Origin: Microbacterium sp. zg-Y625
GTDB lineage: Bacteria > Actinomycetota > Actinomycetes > Actinomycetales > Microbacteriaceae
Assembly (NCBI RefSeq): GCF_030246925.1
Contig: NZ_CP126740.1
Coordinates: 3,195,776 to 3,259,775 of the forward strand
Length of the DNA stretch: 64,000 nucleotides
Direction: 5' to 3'
The notes beneath the pieces were generated by a model. The model was not told where the DNA came from. It was given only the letters and a program-made list of their open reading frames with translations, and did no database searches. Made by a program: the position numbers and the translations under genes. Shown one piece after another: positions 36,171 to 45,796 of the stretch; position 1 is the stretch's first letter, and the number at the start of each line of letters is the position of its first letter.

Positions 36171-37379
36171 TCAGAGGCTCGCCGAATCCAACGCAGCCTC
36201 GAGTGCCGCATCGGAGTCATCGTCGTGCCGGACACGCGCTGCCGCGATTCCAGCGGCCCGAGCACCGGCAACATCCATCTCAGAGTTGTCACCGATGAAC
36301 ACCATCTCCGACGTCGAGCATTCGAGTCGTGCGGCGAGGATCTCGAACGCTCGAGGATCCGGCTTGGCGAAACCGATGTCCTCGGAGGTGCACACGACGT
36401 CAATGAGGTGGGTTAGGCCAGTGACATTCAGCTTGTCGATCTGCTGCGCGTGGTTCCCATTGGTGAGGACGCCGATTCGGATCCCGCGACCACGCAGGTT
36501 CTCAAGTACTGCCTCCGTCCCTGGAAATGCGCGCCATGCGCGGCGATAGTCCACCAGATACTTCTCGAACAGCTCGTCGAGAACGTCATCGCGAGCAGGT
36601 ACGACCACGCTCAGGAACTCCAGGAAGTCACGCAGCCGCAGCCGCCGCTGTTCCGCAAAGGTGAGATCGCCGGCCCGCCAGCTCTCGAAGTGCTGGGCTT
36701 CGAGCTCGAACCACGCTGTCACTCGCTCGATGGTCGGCTCGCGCTCAAGTTCAGTCATGAAATTCCGGACAGCGTCGGCCGCAGAGCCATGATGGTCGAA
36801 AAGCGTGCCGTCGAGGTCGAAGCCGACCGCACGCACCTTCGGCACTGGCGACCGATCAAGCGCGAAGCAGGCGACGACCTCGGCTGCTTCGCCAGTCAGC
36901 CGTGCGATCGCGATGTGTGACGCGATGCAGCTCGCGCCGTCGCGGACGTCGACGGCCGGACGGAGAGTGAGGTGGGGGCGGTAGCCGTCTCGCCAATGGG
37001 CTGGCTCGTCCGGCTTAAAACCGCCGAGGTGACCGAGGTGATCCGCGAGGTCTCGATGTACGTCTTCGATATCCGGGCACTCCACCAACCGAACCGGAAC
37101 ATCCCGTCGCGGGCCGAAGAAGGCAAGCCCCGTGAATTGGAACCTCAGGGCTCGGTCGACGACCTTCGCGTCACGGATCGCGCTGACAATCTGCTCAACC
37201 GGCTCCGAGACGACGAAGTTCGAAGCGAGCGTGACATGCGCTGGCCAGTCGCTTCGCGCGAACCGCTCCCCCACTTCCAAACGAGCGAAGAAAGCCGAGA
37301 CGCAGTATCGCTCGAGCATCGGACCCACCTGCATCTGAAGAGCTTCGCGCGGCTCAATCCAACGCGCAATCGCAGCCAC
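36171..37379 (-). CDS. Fusion of a 2H phosphoesterase (LigT/2'-5' RNA ligase-like) domain to a HAD hydrolase
   Basis: 402 residues from a GTG at 37379; the ATG at 37319 (Met21, after AGGTGGG) is a good alternative start. Residues about 21-170 have the two catalytic HxT motifs of 2H phosphoesterases, HVT (about 48) and HLT (about 136). From about 183 a complete HAD phosphatase follows: FDLDGTLFD (nucleophile Asp about 188), LTNGN, FAKPDPRAF and GDNSEMDVAGA. 2H enzymes open cyclic or 2'-5' phosphodiesters, and HADs remove phosphate monoesters, so a two-step end-processing enzyme is possible. Codon and word use differ from neighbouring genes. The domain order is unusual, and the role is inferred only. 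Confidence 0.82.
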   Translation of the reverse strand: MAAIARWIEPREALQMQVGPMLERYCVSAFFARLEVGERFARSDWPAHVTLASNFVVSEPVEQIVSAIRDAKVVDRALRFQFTGLAFFGPRRDVPVRLVECPDIEDVHRDLADHLGHLGGFKPDEPAHWRDGYRPHLTLRPAVDVRDGASCIASHIAIARLTGEAAEVVACFALDRSPVPKVRAVGFDLDGTLFDHHGSAADAVRNFMTELEREPTIERVTAWFELEAQHFESWRAGDLTFAEQRRLRLRDFLEFLSVVVPARDDVLDELFEKYLVDYRRAWRAFPGTEAVLENLRGRGIRIGVLTNGNHAQQIDKLNVTGLTHLIDVVCTSEDIGFAKPDPRAFEILAARLECSTSEMVFIGDNSEMDVAGARAAGIAAARVRHDDDSDAALEAALDSASL

Positions 37380-37671
37380 CGTCTAGGAACCAATTCGAAG
37401 TCTCCGATGCCCCCACACGACAACTCGCATCACAAAACCTATGTGCCCGTGAGTGATGCGCATCGCCACCGAGAATTCAGGCAGAACCTGCGGACGCACC
37501 TCCGCGATTCCATCCCATTCGCTGCGGAGTTGGATGACGAGCCATTGACCCTCGTCCTCCCCGGCGGCTTGATCAGCGGAGGGCGCGAAGGTAGCGGCGC
37601 CGAGCGATGACTTGGGCGACCCGGAGGAGTGGGTGCAACGCCCGCCAGGGCTGCTCGGTCGGTGGCGGCCC
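37380..37671. other. Intergenic stretch without a recognisable gene
   Basis: Between the fusion gene and the nucleotidyltransferase gene, both on the minus strand. Lower GC than the window average. No protein with family features is visible in any frame, and no clear hairpin was seen; promoter sequence for the fusion gene is presumably here. Confidence 0.5.
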
Positions 37672-38493
37672 CTATGCGCGAACATCTCCGGTCGGCCGCG
37701 GGATGGTCTTGAGGTCGGTGAGTGTGGACACGAGCTCGGCTGGTCGGCGACCGACGTAGGCGAGGCTGCGGGTCGCGATCTCCGCGAAACCATGAGATTC
37801 GATGGCGAGTCGCGCCACGTTGGCCGTGAGCCCCTTCTCATTGGTGGCCCACTCCCCCGCAGCGGCGTGCCACGCGTGCGCGACGAGCAGGACTGCGTGA
37901 GAGGCGGACAGCGCTACATAGGCGGCATCACCGCGTTTGGCGCCCTTGAGTGCGCCGTCCAGAAAGAAGTCCACCTGCCAGAGGTTGTCTATCATCGCCG
38001 CCCGCAATGCCTCGGGGTATGGGGTGACGAGCTCGCGGAGGCCCGCGAGCACCCCTCCTGCGTCGACGAGTGGCACAGCGGTGGCCGCTTCGCCGGCGTA
38101 AGCGACGTCCAGGAATCCCAGCGGATGACCGGCCTGAGCGTGGAAACCGAACTGACCACGTCGCGCGCGGTGGCACTGTTCTCGGACGCGTTCGACGTCG
38201 CGAAGAATCCAGTCGACATCCGTACCGTTGACGGTGAGCCACGCGCCACCATCAACCCACGGTCCCCAGCTTCCCGGCGCCGCGACCTCGACGCGGCGGC
38301 CGGCCCAGCGGCGGGCAAGATCCTCGAGAGCGCCAAGGTCGAGCGTTTCGCGCTCGTAGTAGAGACCGAGGTCAACGTCAGAGTCGGGCCGATGGGTATT
38401 TCGTGCCCGGCTGCCACCGAGCGCCACCGCCAGCACGCCGTCGACAGCGGCGAGCTGGCCCGCCATCTCCTGCAACCAACGCGCGCCGATCAT
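37672..38493 (-). CDS. Nucleotidyltransferase-domain protein (DUF4037/ANT-like)
   Basis: 273 residues. The signature GGSRARNTHRPDSDVDLGLYY (about residues 25-45) is the GGSxxR...DxD motif of the pol-beta nucleotidyltransferase superfamily. Downstream sequence (FFLDGALKGAKRGDAAYVALSASHAVLLVAHAWHAA) is typical of stand-alone nucleotidyltransferases of the aminoglycoside-modifying or DUF4037 type. Substrate unknown. It lies inside the segment bounded by direct repeats. Confidence 0.82.
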   Translation of the reverse strand: MIGARWLQEMAGQLAAVDGVLAVALGGSRARNTHRPDSDVDLGLYYERETLDLGALEDLARRWAGRRVEVAAPGSWGPWVDGGAWLTVNGTDVDWILRDVERVREQCHRARRGQFGFHAQAGHPLGFLDVAYAGEAATAVPLVDAGGVLAGLRELVTPYPEALRAAMIDNLWQVDFFLDGALKGAKRGDAAYVALSASHAVLLVAHAWHAAAGEWATNEKGLTANVARLAIESHGFAEIATRSLAYVGRRPAELVSTLTDLKTIPRPTGDVRA

Positions 38494-38867
38494 GCAAACA
38501 CCCTACGCAGGTGACCAGTCGGCGCTTGATCCACGCAAGGTTGACGCGGATCCGAGAGCGGTAGGGACCGACACGACTTGTCCACCGTGCCACAGTTCGC
38601 GCAGCGCTCGCCTACGGCATCCCCCGCGCGACCCACGTGTTGCGCTTGCCGAACAGGACGCCTTCCGGCAAAGCCGAGCCGATCGACTACGCAAGCGCGC
38701 AGCCACTGCGTGACAACGTAGAGGGATTCGGCCTCACCGCCCAGGCATGCCTCATCTTTGCTCTCGCCGGCGAAGACTGACCGCGCCCTGGCGGTCAGTC
38801 CCACTCGAACCAGGTCGCTCACGCGAGTTGTCGTACGGCTAAAACTGGGTGATTCGCAACTTGAGAG
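38494..38867. other. Non-coding or decayed stretch left of the duplicated DUF2382 fragment
   Basis: No intact gene. A frame from about 38565 to 38780 (TGA) on the plus strand has protein-like composition without a start codon (…AYGIPRATHVLRLPNR … GFGLTAQACLIFALAGED) and may be the tail of a lost gene; the family is not recognised. The last part up to 38867 is new sequence joined to the repeat. Confidence 0.4.
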
Positions 38868-39123
38868 TGAGGAAGTGCGGCTGGAACGCGAACCCATCAC
38901 CGACGCCAACGTTGCGGATGCCATGGACGGGCCGGCCATCAGCGAGGAAGAGCATGAGGTCGTCCTCACTGAGGAACGGCCCGTCATCGCCAAGGAGACC
39001 GTTCCGGTCGAGCGTGTCCGCCTGGGAACGGAAACCGTGACCGAGGAGGAGACGGTCACCGAGCAGGTCCGCAAGGAACAGATCGACTACGACGACGGCA
39101 CGAACCGCGCGGACCGCGCCTGA
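38868..39123 (+). pseudogene. Truncated duplicate of the DUF2382 C-terminus (right copy of the 243-bp repeat)
   Basis: Bases 38868-39110 repeat 35783-36025 exactly, then nine extra bases (GGACCGCGC) precede the TGA. An ATG at 38758 opens a 121-residue frame, but its first 36 residues are unrelated to DUF2382 and there is no PRC-barrel, so this is read as a truncated copy rather than a working gene. Expression of the fragment cannot be excluded. Confidence 0.75.
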
Positions 39124-39210
39124 CCCTTCGGTCAGTCCGCGGCGCGTGGTGGGACCGGACCGTGCGAGTAAACCTCGGACGATCCGGTCCCTGCCGCTTT
39201 CCGGCCCATC

Positions 39211-39260
39211 TTGAACCCAGGGAGCACGACGCTTCCCACCACGATGACGCGGTCCAGGGC
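39211..39260 (-). pseudogene. Relic resembling the N-terminus of the 31870-32535 alpha/beta hydrolase
   Basis: Read on the minus strand, this encodes ALDRVIVVGSVVLPGFK, close to MDRVIVMGSIFLPGFV at the start of the hydrolase gene. There is no start codon at the homologous position and no continuation, so only a gene remnant is left. The DNA is similar but clearly diverged, unlike the 243-bp repeat. Confidence 0.5.
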
Positions 39261-39261
39261 G

Positions 39262-39756
39262 CTATCGCACCATCCGTGCGGCGGTGATCATCGGAACGTG
39301 CGGGTCGATCCGTTCGACGCCATCGAAGCGGAAGCCGTTGCGCACGTAGAACCCGGTCGCGCGCGGGTTCTCCTTCGCGACCCAGAGCATCGCCGGCCCG
39401 TCACCGAGAGTCTCGTCGAGGAGCGACTGGCCGGCGCCGGTGCCGTAGTGAGCGGCGGAGACGTAGATCGCGTACAGCTCGCGATCACGCGGGCGCTCTG
39501 CGCCCTCCGCGCCGACGGTCGGCCCCGCCCACGCGAACCCGATGATGGCTCCGGCGCTTTCCGCGACCCTGACGACCACATCGTCCCCCGGGTGCCCGAG
39601 GACGTGCTTCCACATCCGATGCCGTCCCTCGATGTACTGCGCCGAGAAGTGGTCCTCTGGCAACAGATGTGCGTAAGCCTCCCGCCACGTCGAGACGTGG
39701 AGATCGGCGATCTCCGCGGCATCCGTCGGCACCGGCATCCGGGTCCTGAAGCTCAT
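39262..39756 (-). CDS. GNAT-family N-acetyltransferase
   Basis: 164 residues. The acetyl-CoA-binding motif A region is LYAIYVSAAHYGTGAGQSLLDETLG, with motif B NPRATGFYVRNGFRFDG near the C-terminus. It transfers an acetyl group to an unknown amine. The start ATG overlaps the stop of the HAD fragment upstream as ATGA, so the fragment might still be cotranscribed. Confidence 0.88.
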   Translation of the reverse strand: MSFRTRMPVPTDAAEIADLHVSTWREAYAHLLPEDHFSAQYIEGRHRMWKHVLGHPGDDVVVRVAESAGAIIGFAWAGPTVGAEGAERPRDRELYAIYVSAAHYGTGAGQSLLDETLGDGPAMLWVAKENPRATGFYVRNGFRFDGVERIDPHVPMITAARMVR

Positions 39757-39962
39757 TCGCTCATGGTGGCAGGGACATCACCGCCAGCGTGCGGTGGGGA
39801 CGGAATCAGATGCGCGCGCGACTGTAGGTGTCGCTGGAGTAGCTGATCGGCGGTCGGCTCGCATCCGAGATCGGCCACGAACTCACTGACAGCCTCCTCC
39901 GCGGCTCCCACGTGGTCGAACAGGGTGCCGTCGAGATCGAAGCCGATCGCGCGCCAATGCAT
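39753..39962 (-). pseudogene. Truncated HAD hydrolase (N-terminal fragment)
   Basis: 69 residues begin MHWRAIGFDLDGTLFDHVGAAEEAV, nearly the same as the HAD half of the 36171-37379 fusion (VGFDLDGTLFDHHGSAADAV), but the frame loses homology after about residue 40 and lacks motifs II-IV. Read as a remnant of a HAD gene. Its stop overlaps the acetyltransferase start. Confidence 0.65.
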
Positions 39963-39975
39963 CGGGGGCTACTCA

Positions 39976-40695
39976 TCACTGCGGGCGCGCGTCGACGTGT
40001 CCACGCCAGGTGACGATCGCGCGGACTGCGTCCTCGCCGACTCCCGCGTGCCGAAACCACTCGTCCACATCGAGCTCTCGGTACATCCCGCGGAAGGCCG
40101 ACTCCGGCGTATGGCCGAATGCGGCGAGCACCGCGTGACGCTCCTCGACGTCGAATGACCGACCATGCAGCGCGGTCATCGCGTCGGCGTTGGCAAAGGA
40201 GACGAGGTAGTCGGCCACTGCGGCATCCTCGCTGACGCCGATCGCCTTGAGCAGGAAGGCGGCGACGAGCCCTGTTCGGTCCCAGCCGGCTCCGCAGTGG
40301 AACACCACCGCTCCCCTGGGCGCTGACGCGATCGCGTCTACGACCTGGGCGAGCCGATGTGGCAACTGCTGCAGGTGAGCGGCGTAGTAGAGCGGCGTTC
40401 CCCACCGTCCGTCCGCCTCCAATGGCGCCCAGAAGTCGCGTTCATCGCCGTCGAGATCGAGTCGCACCAGGAGCATGTCGTCGGGCACGGAGCCTGTGGC
40501 CTCCTCCGGCCGCCGCAGGTCGATGACGGTACGCACCCCGTGATCTCGCAGGACAGCCCACCCGGATTCGTCCAGACGGTCCAGCATCTCGGCGCGAACG
40601 AACACGCCCGTCGGAGTCAGCGAACCATCGCTGCGCTCCATGCCACCGAGGTCGCGTGCGTTGGCAAGCCCGTCCACTGAGAGAGCCACAGGCAT
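39976..40695 (-). CDS. Tyrosine-protein phosphatase (PF13350-like)
   Basis: 239 residues with the P-loop HCGAGWDRTGL (HCx5RT), N-terminal ANARDLGGM and a conserved DLRRPEEA segment. This family includes secreted or cytosolic phosphatases acting on phosphotyrosine, phosphoinositides or nucleotides. The C-terminal part (FRGMYRELDVDEWFRHAGV) is typical. It lies between the HAD remnant and dnaB, on the same strand as both. Confidence 0.87.
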   Translation of the reverse strand: MPVALSVDGLANARDLGGMERSDGSLTPTGVFVRAEMLDRLDESGWAVLRDHGVRTVIDLRRPEEATGSVPDDMLLVRLDLDGDERDFWAPLEADGRWGTPLYYAAHLQQLPHRLAQVVDAIASAPRGAVVFHCGAGWDRTGLVAAFLLKAIGVSEDAAVADYLVSFANADAMTALHGRSFDVEERHAVLAAFGHTPESAFRGMYRELDVDEWFRHAGVGEDAVRAIVTWRGHVDARPQ

Positions 40696-40809
40696 GCGGC
40701 CAGCCTCTCACGCATGAGAGCGCCGACCGGGAAGGTCTCCCTCCACCCCACGCGGACATGCCGTCGGGCAGGACCCGTGAGACTGAGAGGCACCGGTAAG
40801 CGCCCTCCG

Positions 40810-42171
<1,362 letters not shown>

Positions 42172-42256
42172 GCAGCCGTACCTCCGTCATTTTCGGGTGT
42201 TGTCGGGGTGGGACACGTTCACGCTATGCACGGCCACTGACACTCGCAACCGAGCC

Positions 42257-42467
42257 TGTGGATAACTCTGTGGAGAGTGTGGGCGAAACGCCGCCCAGCC
42301 TGTGTACAAGTCCTGTGGAAAACGCCCGGGATACCGGAACAAGACAGAACACTTTTACCGGCTGACCTGGGATTGATGGTTCCACAGCCTGTGGAATGGA
42401 TTGTGGTTGAAGTCCGCATTGAAGGTTGGGAGTACGTAGCACGTTATACACAGGCCGCTGTGGACAC
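42257..42467. promoter_or_regulatory. Cluster of DnaA-box-like 9-mers upstream of dnaB
   Basis: TGTGGATAA at 42257-42265 is a perfect DnaA box (TTATCCACA on the minus strand). One-mismatch boxes are TGTGGAAAA (42314-42322) and TTATACACA (42444-42452). Two-mismatch boxes are TGTGGAGAG (42269-42277), TGTGTACAA (42301-42309) and TGTGGACAC (42459-42467), and TTCCACA-GCC-TGTGGAA (42380-42396) forms an inverted pair. The stretch is locally AT-richer than its surroundings and lies directly before the dnaB start. DnaA control of dnaB is the simplest reading. Confidence 0.6.
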
Positions 42468-42536
42468 ACAGGCGGGTGGACGGGCGGTGGGAGGGGTTCC
42501 AGCGGGGGCCTCTGGGGGCGTTCTGCGGCGGAAACG

Positions 42537-42574
42537 ACGGATGCCGTGGACCCCTCGAGGTCCACGGCATCCGT
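42537..42574 (-). terminator. Terminator of the rpsF-ssb-rpsR-rplI operon
   Basis: A perfect 16-bp stem, ACGGATGCCGTGGACC (42537-42552) with GGTCCACGGCATCCGT (42559-42574), closes a 6-nt loop. On the minus strand it follows rplI by about 38 bp and ends in TCGTTTCC. Both arms contain the over-represented GGATGCC word. Confidence 0.85.
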
Positions 42575-42611
42575 GTCGTTCAGACGCCCGCAGAGGGGCG
42601 CTCCACCGCCC

Positions 42612-43064
42612 TTACTTGGCGGCGACCACCTGCAGCGTGATCACGGCGGTGAGGTCGTCACGCAGGCGAACGGTCGCCTCGTGCTCGCCCACGGCCTTGA
42701 TCGTGGAGGTGATGTGGATCTTGCGCTTGTCGAGCTCGCCGAGCCCGGCAGCCTTGACCGCGTCAGCGACGTCACCGGTCTTGACCGAACCGAACAGGCG
42801 TCCCTCGTTGCCGGCCTTGACGGCCAGACGGACCTTGGTCGACTCGAGCGAGTTCTTCAGGGCCACGGCCTCTTCGTGGTCGTGGATCGCGCGCGACTCG
42901 CGGGCGGCGCGGATGGACGCCACCTGCTTCTCGCCACCGCGCGACCACATCACTGCGAAGCCCTGGGGGATGAGGTAGTTGCGGGCGAACCCGTTCTTGA
43001 CCTCGATCACGTCGCCGGCGCTTCCGAGCCCGGCGACCTCATTCGTGAGAATCAGCTTTGCCAT
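42612..43064 (-). CDS. rplI: 50S ribosomal protein L9
   Basis: 150 residues beginning [35 protein letters not shown], the L9 N-domain signature, then the long linking helix and C-terminal domain. It binds 23S rRNA. Last gene of the rpsF-ssb-rpsR-rplI operon. Confidence 0.98.
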   Translation of the reverse strand: MAKLILTNEVAGLGSAGDVIEVKNGFARNYLIPQGFAVMWSRGGEKQVASIRAARESRAIHDHEEAVALKNSLESTKVRLAVKAGNEGRLFGSVKTGDVADAVKAAGLGELDKRKIHITSTIKAVGEHEATVRLRDDLTAVITLQVVAAK

Positions 43065-43075
43065 GTCGGGACCCC

Positions 43076-43330
43076 TTAACGGCCAGCGCCGGCGTAGGGC
43101 AGGAGCGCCATTTCACGGGCGTTCTTGATCGCCTTCGCGATCAGACGCTGCTCCTGCACCGAGACACCGGTGATACGGCGGGCGCGGATCTTCCCGCGCT
43201 CCGAGATGAACTTGCGAAGAGTGGCGACGTCCTTGTAATCAATGACGCCGACACGGATCGCCTTCGCGGGAGCGGCGTTCTTCGCGCCCTTCCGCGGCTT
43301 GCGGCGGTCGCCGCTCGACTTTCCAGCCAT
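43076..43330 (-). CDS. rpsR: 30S ribosomal protein S18
   Basis: 84 residues with [33 protein letters not shown], the S18 core. The N-terminus is Lys/Arg-rich. It contains no CxxC zinc motif, as in the zinc-independent paralog type. Located between ssb and rplI with short gaps. Confidence 0.98.
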   Translation of the reverse strand: MAGKSSGDRRKPRKGAKNAAPAKAIRVGVIDYKDVATLRKFISERGKIRARRITGVSVQEQRLIAKAIKNAREMALLPYAGAGR

Positions 43331-43366
43331 GGTTTTTCCTTAGAGAGAGTTGATTGATCCGAGGGA

Positions 43367-43888
43367 TCAGAACGGAGTGTCGTCGCCGTAGGCGCCGGGG
43401 GCGCTCCACGCGTCGGGAGCGGCCGAACCGGGAGTGGCCCACGGCTCGTCGGCGACCTGCGGGCGGGACTGCTGTCCGCCCCCGCCGCCACCGCCGGAGC
43501 CGTTTCCGCCGCCGCCACCGCTGCTGCTGGTACGCGTGACCTGTGCGGTCGCGTAACGCAGCGACGGGCCGATCTCATCGACCTCGAGCTCGATGGAGAC
43601 GCGGTTCTGCCCCTCGCGGTCCTGGTAGGACCGCTGCTTCAGGCGACCGCTGGCGATGACCCGCATGCCCTTGGTGAGCGAACCGGCCACGTGCTCGGCG
43701 AAGTCGCGCCACACGCTCGCGCGGAGGAACAGCGCTTCGCCGTCCTTCCACTCGTTCGCCTGACGGTCGAAACTGCGCGGCGTCGACGCGATCGTGAAGT
43801 TCGCGACGGGCAGCCCGCTCTGCGTGTACCGCAGCTCGGGGTCTGCCGTGAGGTTTCCCACAACGGTGATGACGGTCTCGCCAGCCAT
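43367..43888 (-). CDS. ssb: Single-stranded DNA-binding protein
   Basis: 173 residues: an N-terminal OB-fold ([32 protein letters not shown]), a Gly/Ser-rich spacer (about 118-140) and the acidic tip GDDTPF that recruits repair and replication partners. It coats single-stranded DNA. Its start is 5 bp from the rpsF stop, so the two are tightly coupled. Confidence 0.97.
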   Translation of the reverse strand: MAGETVITVVGNLTADPELRYTQSGLPVANFTIASTPRSFDRQANEWKDGEALFLRASVWRDFAEHVAGSLTKGMRVIASGRLKQRSYQDREGQNRVSIELEVDEIGPSLRYATAQVTRTSSSGGGGGNGSGGGGGGGQQSRPQVADEPWATPGSAAPDAWSAPGAYGDDTPF

Positions 43889-43893
43889 CGTCG

Positions 43894-44277
43894 TTACGCC
43901 TTCGCAGCCTTCGCGGGCGCGGCAGCCTTGCGGGCAGCCTTCGCCTCGGAACGCTCCTTCTCGGCGGCGACCATGGCCATCGCGTCTTCAGCGCGCTGGA
44001 CCTTGGTGCGCATGATCTGCTCGCTCAGCTTGAGCTGACGGTCGAGCTCCTGGGTGGCCTCGCTGGTCGCCGTGAAGTTGACGACGGCGTAGACGCCCTC
44101 GGTCTTCTTCTGGATCTCGTAAGCGAGACGGCGACGGCCCCAGATGTCGACCTTGTCGATCGTGCCGCCGTCGCTCGTGATGACCTTGAGGAACTTCTCA
44201 AGGTTCGGGGCGACGAGGCGCTCGTCGATCTCGGGGTTGAGGATCACCATGAGTTCGTACTGGTGTGTGTGCGTCAC
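43894..44277 (-). CDS. rpsF: 30S ribosomal protein S6
   Basis: 127 residues with the S6 pattern [27 protein letters not shown] and [25 protein letters not shown]; the C-terminal 30 residues are an Ala/Lys-rich tail. It binds S18. First gene of the operon, with AAGGAGGTGG as the ribosome site just upstream. Confidence 0.97.
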   Translation of the reverse strand: MTHTHQYELMVILNPEIDERLVAPNLEKFLKVITSDGGTIDKVDIWGRRRLAYEIQKKTEGVYAVVNFTATSEATQELDRQLKLSEQIMRTKVQRAEDAMAMVAAEKERSEAKAARKAAAPAKAAKA

Positions 44278-44575
44278 TGACCCACCTCCTTCGGACTAGA
44301 ACGGCTCCCGGGCATTTCCCGGAAGCAGGAGGGTGTGTGCACTGCCCGGACGCCGGCGCCGAGTGGCGCGGTGAACGGACAACCTCGACAGTCTAGCGGA
44401 TGCCACCCCAGCCGTGCGACCGCGCGGGGCGAGGATGCCCCGCGCGGCATCCATCCCGCGCATTCGATAGCGTGAGCCGCGTGCAGGGGGACGTGTCGGG
44501 GGGCCAGTCGATGTCGACGGGCCCCGTCAGCGCGTCTTTGGACACCCGGCCGCACCACCTGGGGGAGATTGCGCG
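44278..44575. other. Divergent promoter region between rpsF and the tandem membrane-protein genes
   Basis: About 298 bp without a gene. On the minus strand the rpsF Shine-Dalgarno is clear. A candidate -10 hexamer TAGACT (minus strand, around 44391-44396) is visible but no confident -35. The right part holds several GGATGCC words. Confidence 0.5.
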
Positions 44576-45796
44576 ATGACGACACCTGCGGCATCCGTTC
44601 CGTTCGACACGCGCGCGCTGACCGAGCCGGTCGATCGCGCCGCGATCAAGGCCCACAAAGAGCATCTGGTCGCCTCCGGGCGCGCCCCGCACGACATGGG
44701 TCTGCCGATCACGGTGATCATCCTCATCGTGGTGGGCGTGATCATGGTGACCGGCTTCGGGAGCCTCGGCGCGGTCTTCTTCACCATCGCCTCCTCGACG
44801 GGAGGGGGGTTCGGGGTGCTCGCGCTGCTCCCGCTGCTGCTCGTGGCCGCCGTCTTCACGATCGTGATCGTCGTCATCGTGCGGTCGTCGCGTGGCAGTG
44901 GGGAACGCCGGTATCGGCTCGACCGGTTCGCGGCATCCAACGGACTCACGTTCTACCCCGAAGCGAAGAACCCGCCGCTGCCGGGTCTGATCTTCCATCA
45001 GGGGTCCGCCCGCACCGCGTCGGAGATCCTGCGTGGCGGGCAGCCGCGGTGGGTCGAGTTCGCCAACTACCGCTACACGACCGGGTCCGGCAAGAACAGC
45101 ACCACCCACAAGTGGGGCTACATCGCGATCAGGCTGAACACGCCGTTGCCGCACATCGTGCTGGATGCCGTGGGCAACAACGGCCTGCTGGGCTCGAACC
45201 TGCCGGCGACGTTCGACAAGGAGCAGCGACTCAGCCTCGAGGGCGACTTCGACCGGTACTTCACGCTCTACTGCCCCGCCGGCTACGAGCGGGACGCCCT
45301 CTACCTGTTCACGCCCGACATCATGGCCCGCTTCATCGACAACGCCGCGGCCCTCGACGTCGAGATCGTCGACGACTGGCTGTTCCTCTATGCCCGGCGC
45401 GACTTCTCCACCCTGGACCCGCGCATGTGGGCCTGGCTGTTCTCCGTGGTGGGGGCCATGCTCGACAAGCTCGCGCAGTGGGAGCGGTGGCGCGACGAGC
45501 GGCTGGTCCAGCCCGAGCAGCACGCGCACGCGCTCGCCGGCGCTCAGGCGGGACAGGCGGCCGCTCAGGCGGGGCATGCTCTCGCCGGGGGCGCCCAGAC
45601 GCTTCCGTTCACCCCGCCGACCGAGTCGCTGCGCCCGCCGCTCGGCGTCGCGCAGCAGGGACAGCGCCTGCGGCGGCGCGTGCCGTGGGCGACCATCATC
45701 GCCGTCGGGCTGTTCGGCTTGCTGTGGCTCGGGATGCAGCTGTTCATGCAGACCGGGATGTTCGGCATGCTCGGCGGACTCGGCGGCGTGCGGTGA
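44576..45796 (+). CDS. Membrane protein, first of two tandem paralogs, function unknown
   Basis: 406 residues. Two N-terminal hydrophobic segments (about 44-66 and 77-101) precede a soluble domain of about 200 residues containing RRYRLDRFAASNGLTFYPEAK, VEFANYRYTTGSGK, LPHIVLDAVGNN and EGDFDRYFTLYCPAGYERDALYLFTPDIM. Near the C-terminus lie an Ala/Gly/Gln linker and a further membrane segment. The next gene encodes the same architecture with about half the residues identical. I do not recognise the family. The stop overlaps the next start as GTGA. Confidence 0.72.
   Translation: MTTPAASVPFDTRALTEPVDRAAIKAHKEHLVASGRAPHDMGLPITVIILIVVGVIMVTGFGSLGAVFFTIASSTGGGFGVLALLPLLLVAAVFTIVIVVIVRSSRGSGERRYRLDRFAASNGLTFYPEAKNPPLPGLIFHQGSARTASEILRGGQPRWVEFANYRYTTGSGKNSTTHKWGYIAIRLNTPLPHIVLDAVGNNGLLGSNLPATFDKEQRLSLEGDFDRYFTLYCPAGYERDALYLFTPDIMARFIDNAAALDVEIVDDWLFLYARRDFSTLDPRMWAWLFSVVGAMLDKLAQWERWRDERLVQPEQHAHALAGAQAGQAAAQAGHALAGGAQTLPFTPPTESLRPPLGVAQQGQRLRRRVPWATIIAVGLFGLLWLGMQLFMQTGMFGMLGGLGGVR

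Noticed and set aside
36094..39110. Insertion sequence or integrative element with its own recombinase
   Set aside because: No transposase, integrase, terminal inverted repeats or target-site duplication was found; the flanking repeats are gene fragments.
42172..42611. Main chromosomal oriC
   Set aside because: The conserved actinobacterial origin is beside dnaA, which lies beyond the right edge; a DnaA-box cluster alone does not prove an origin.
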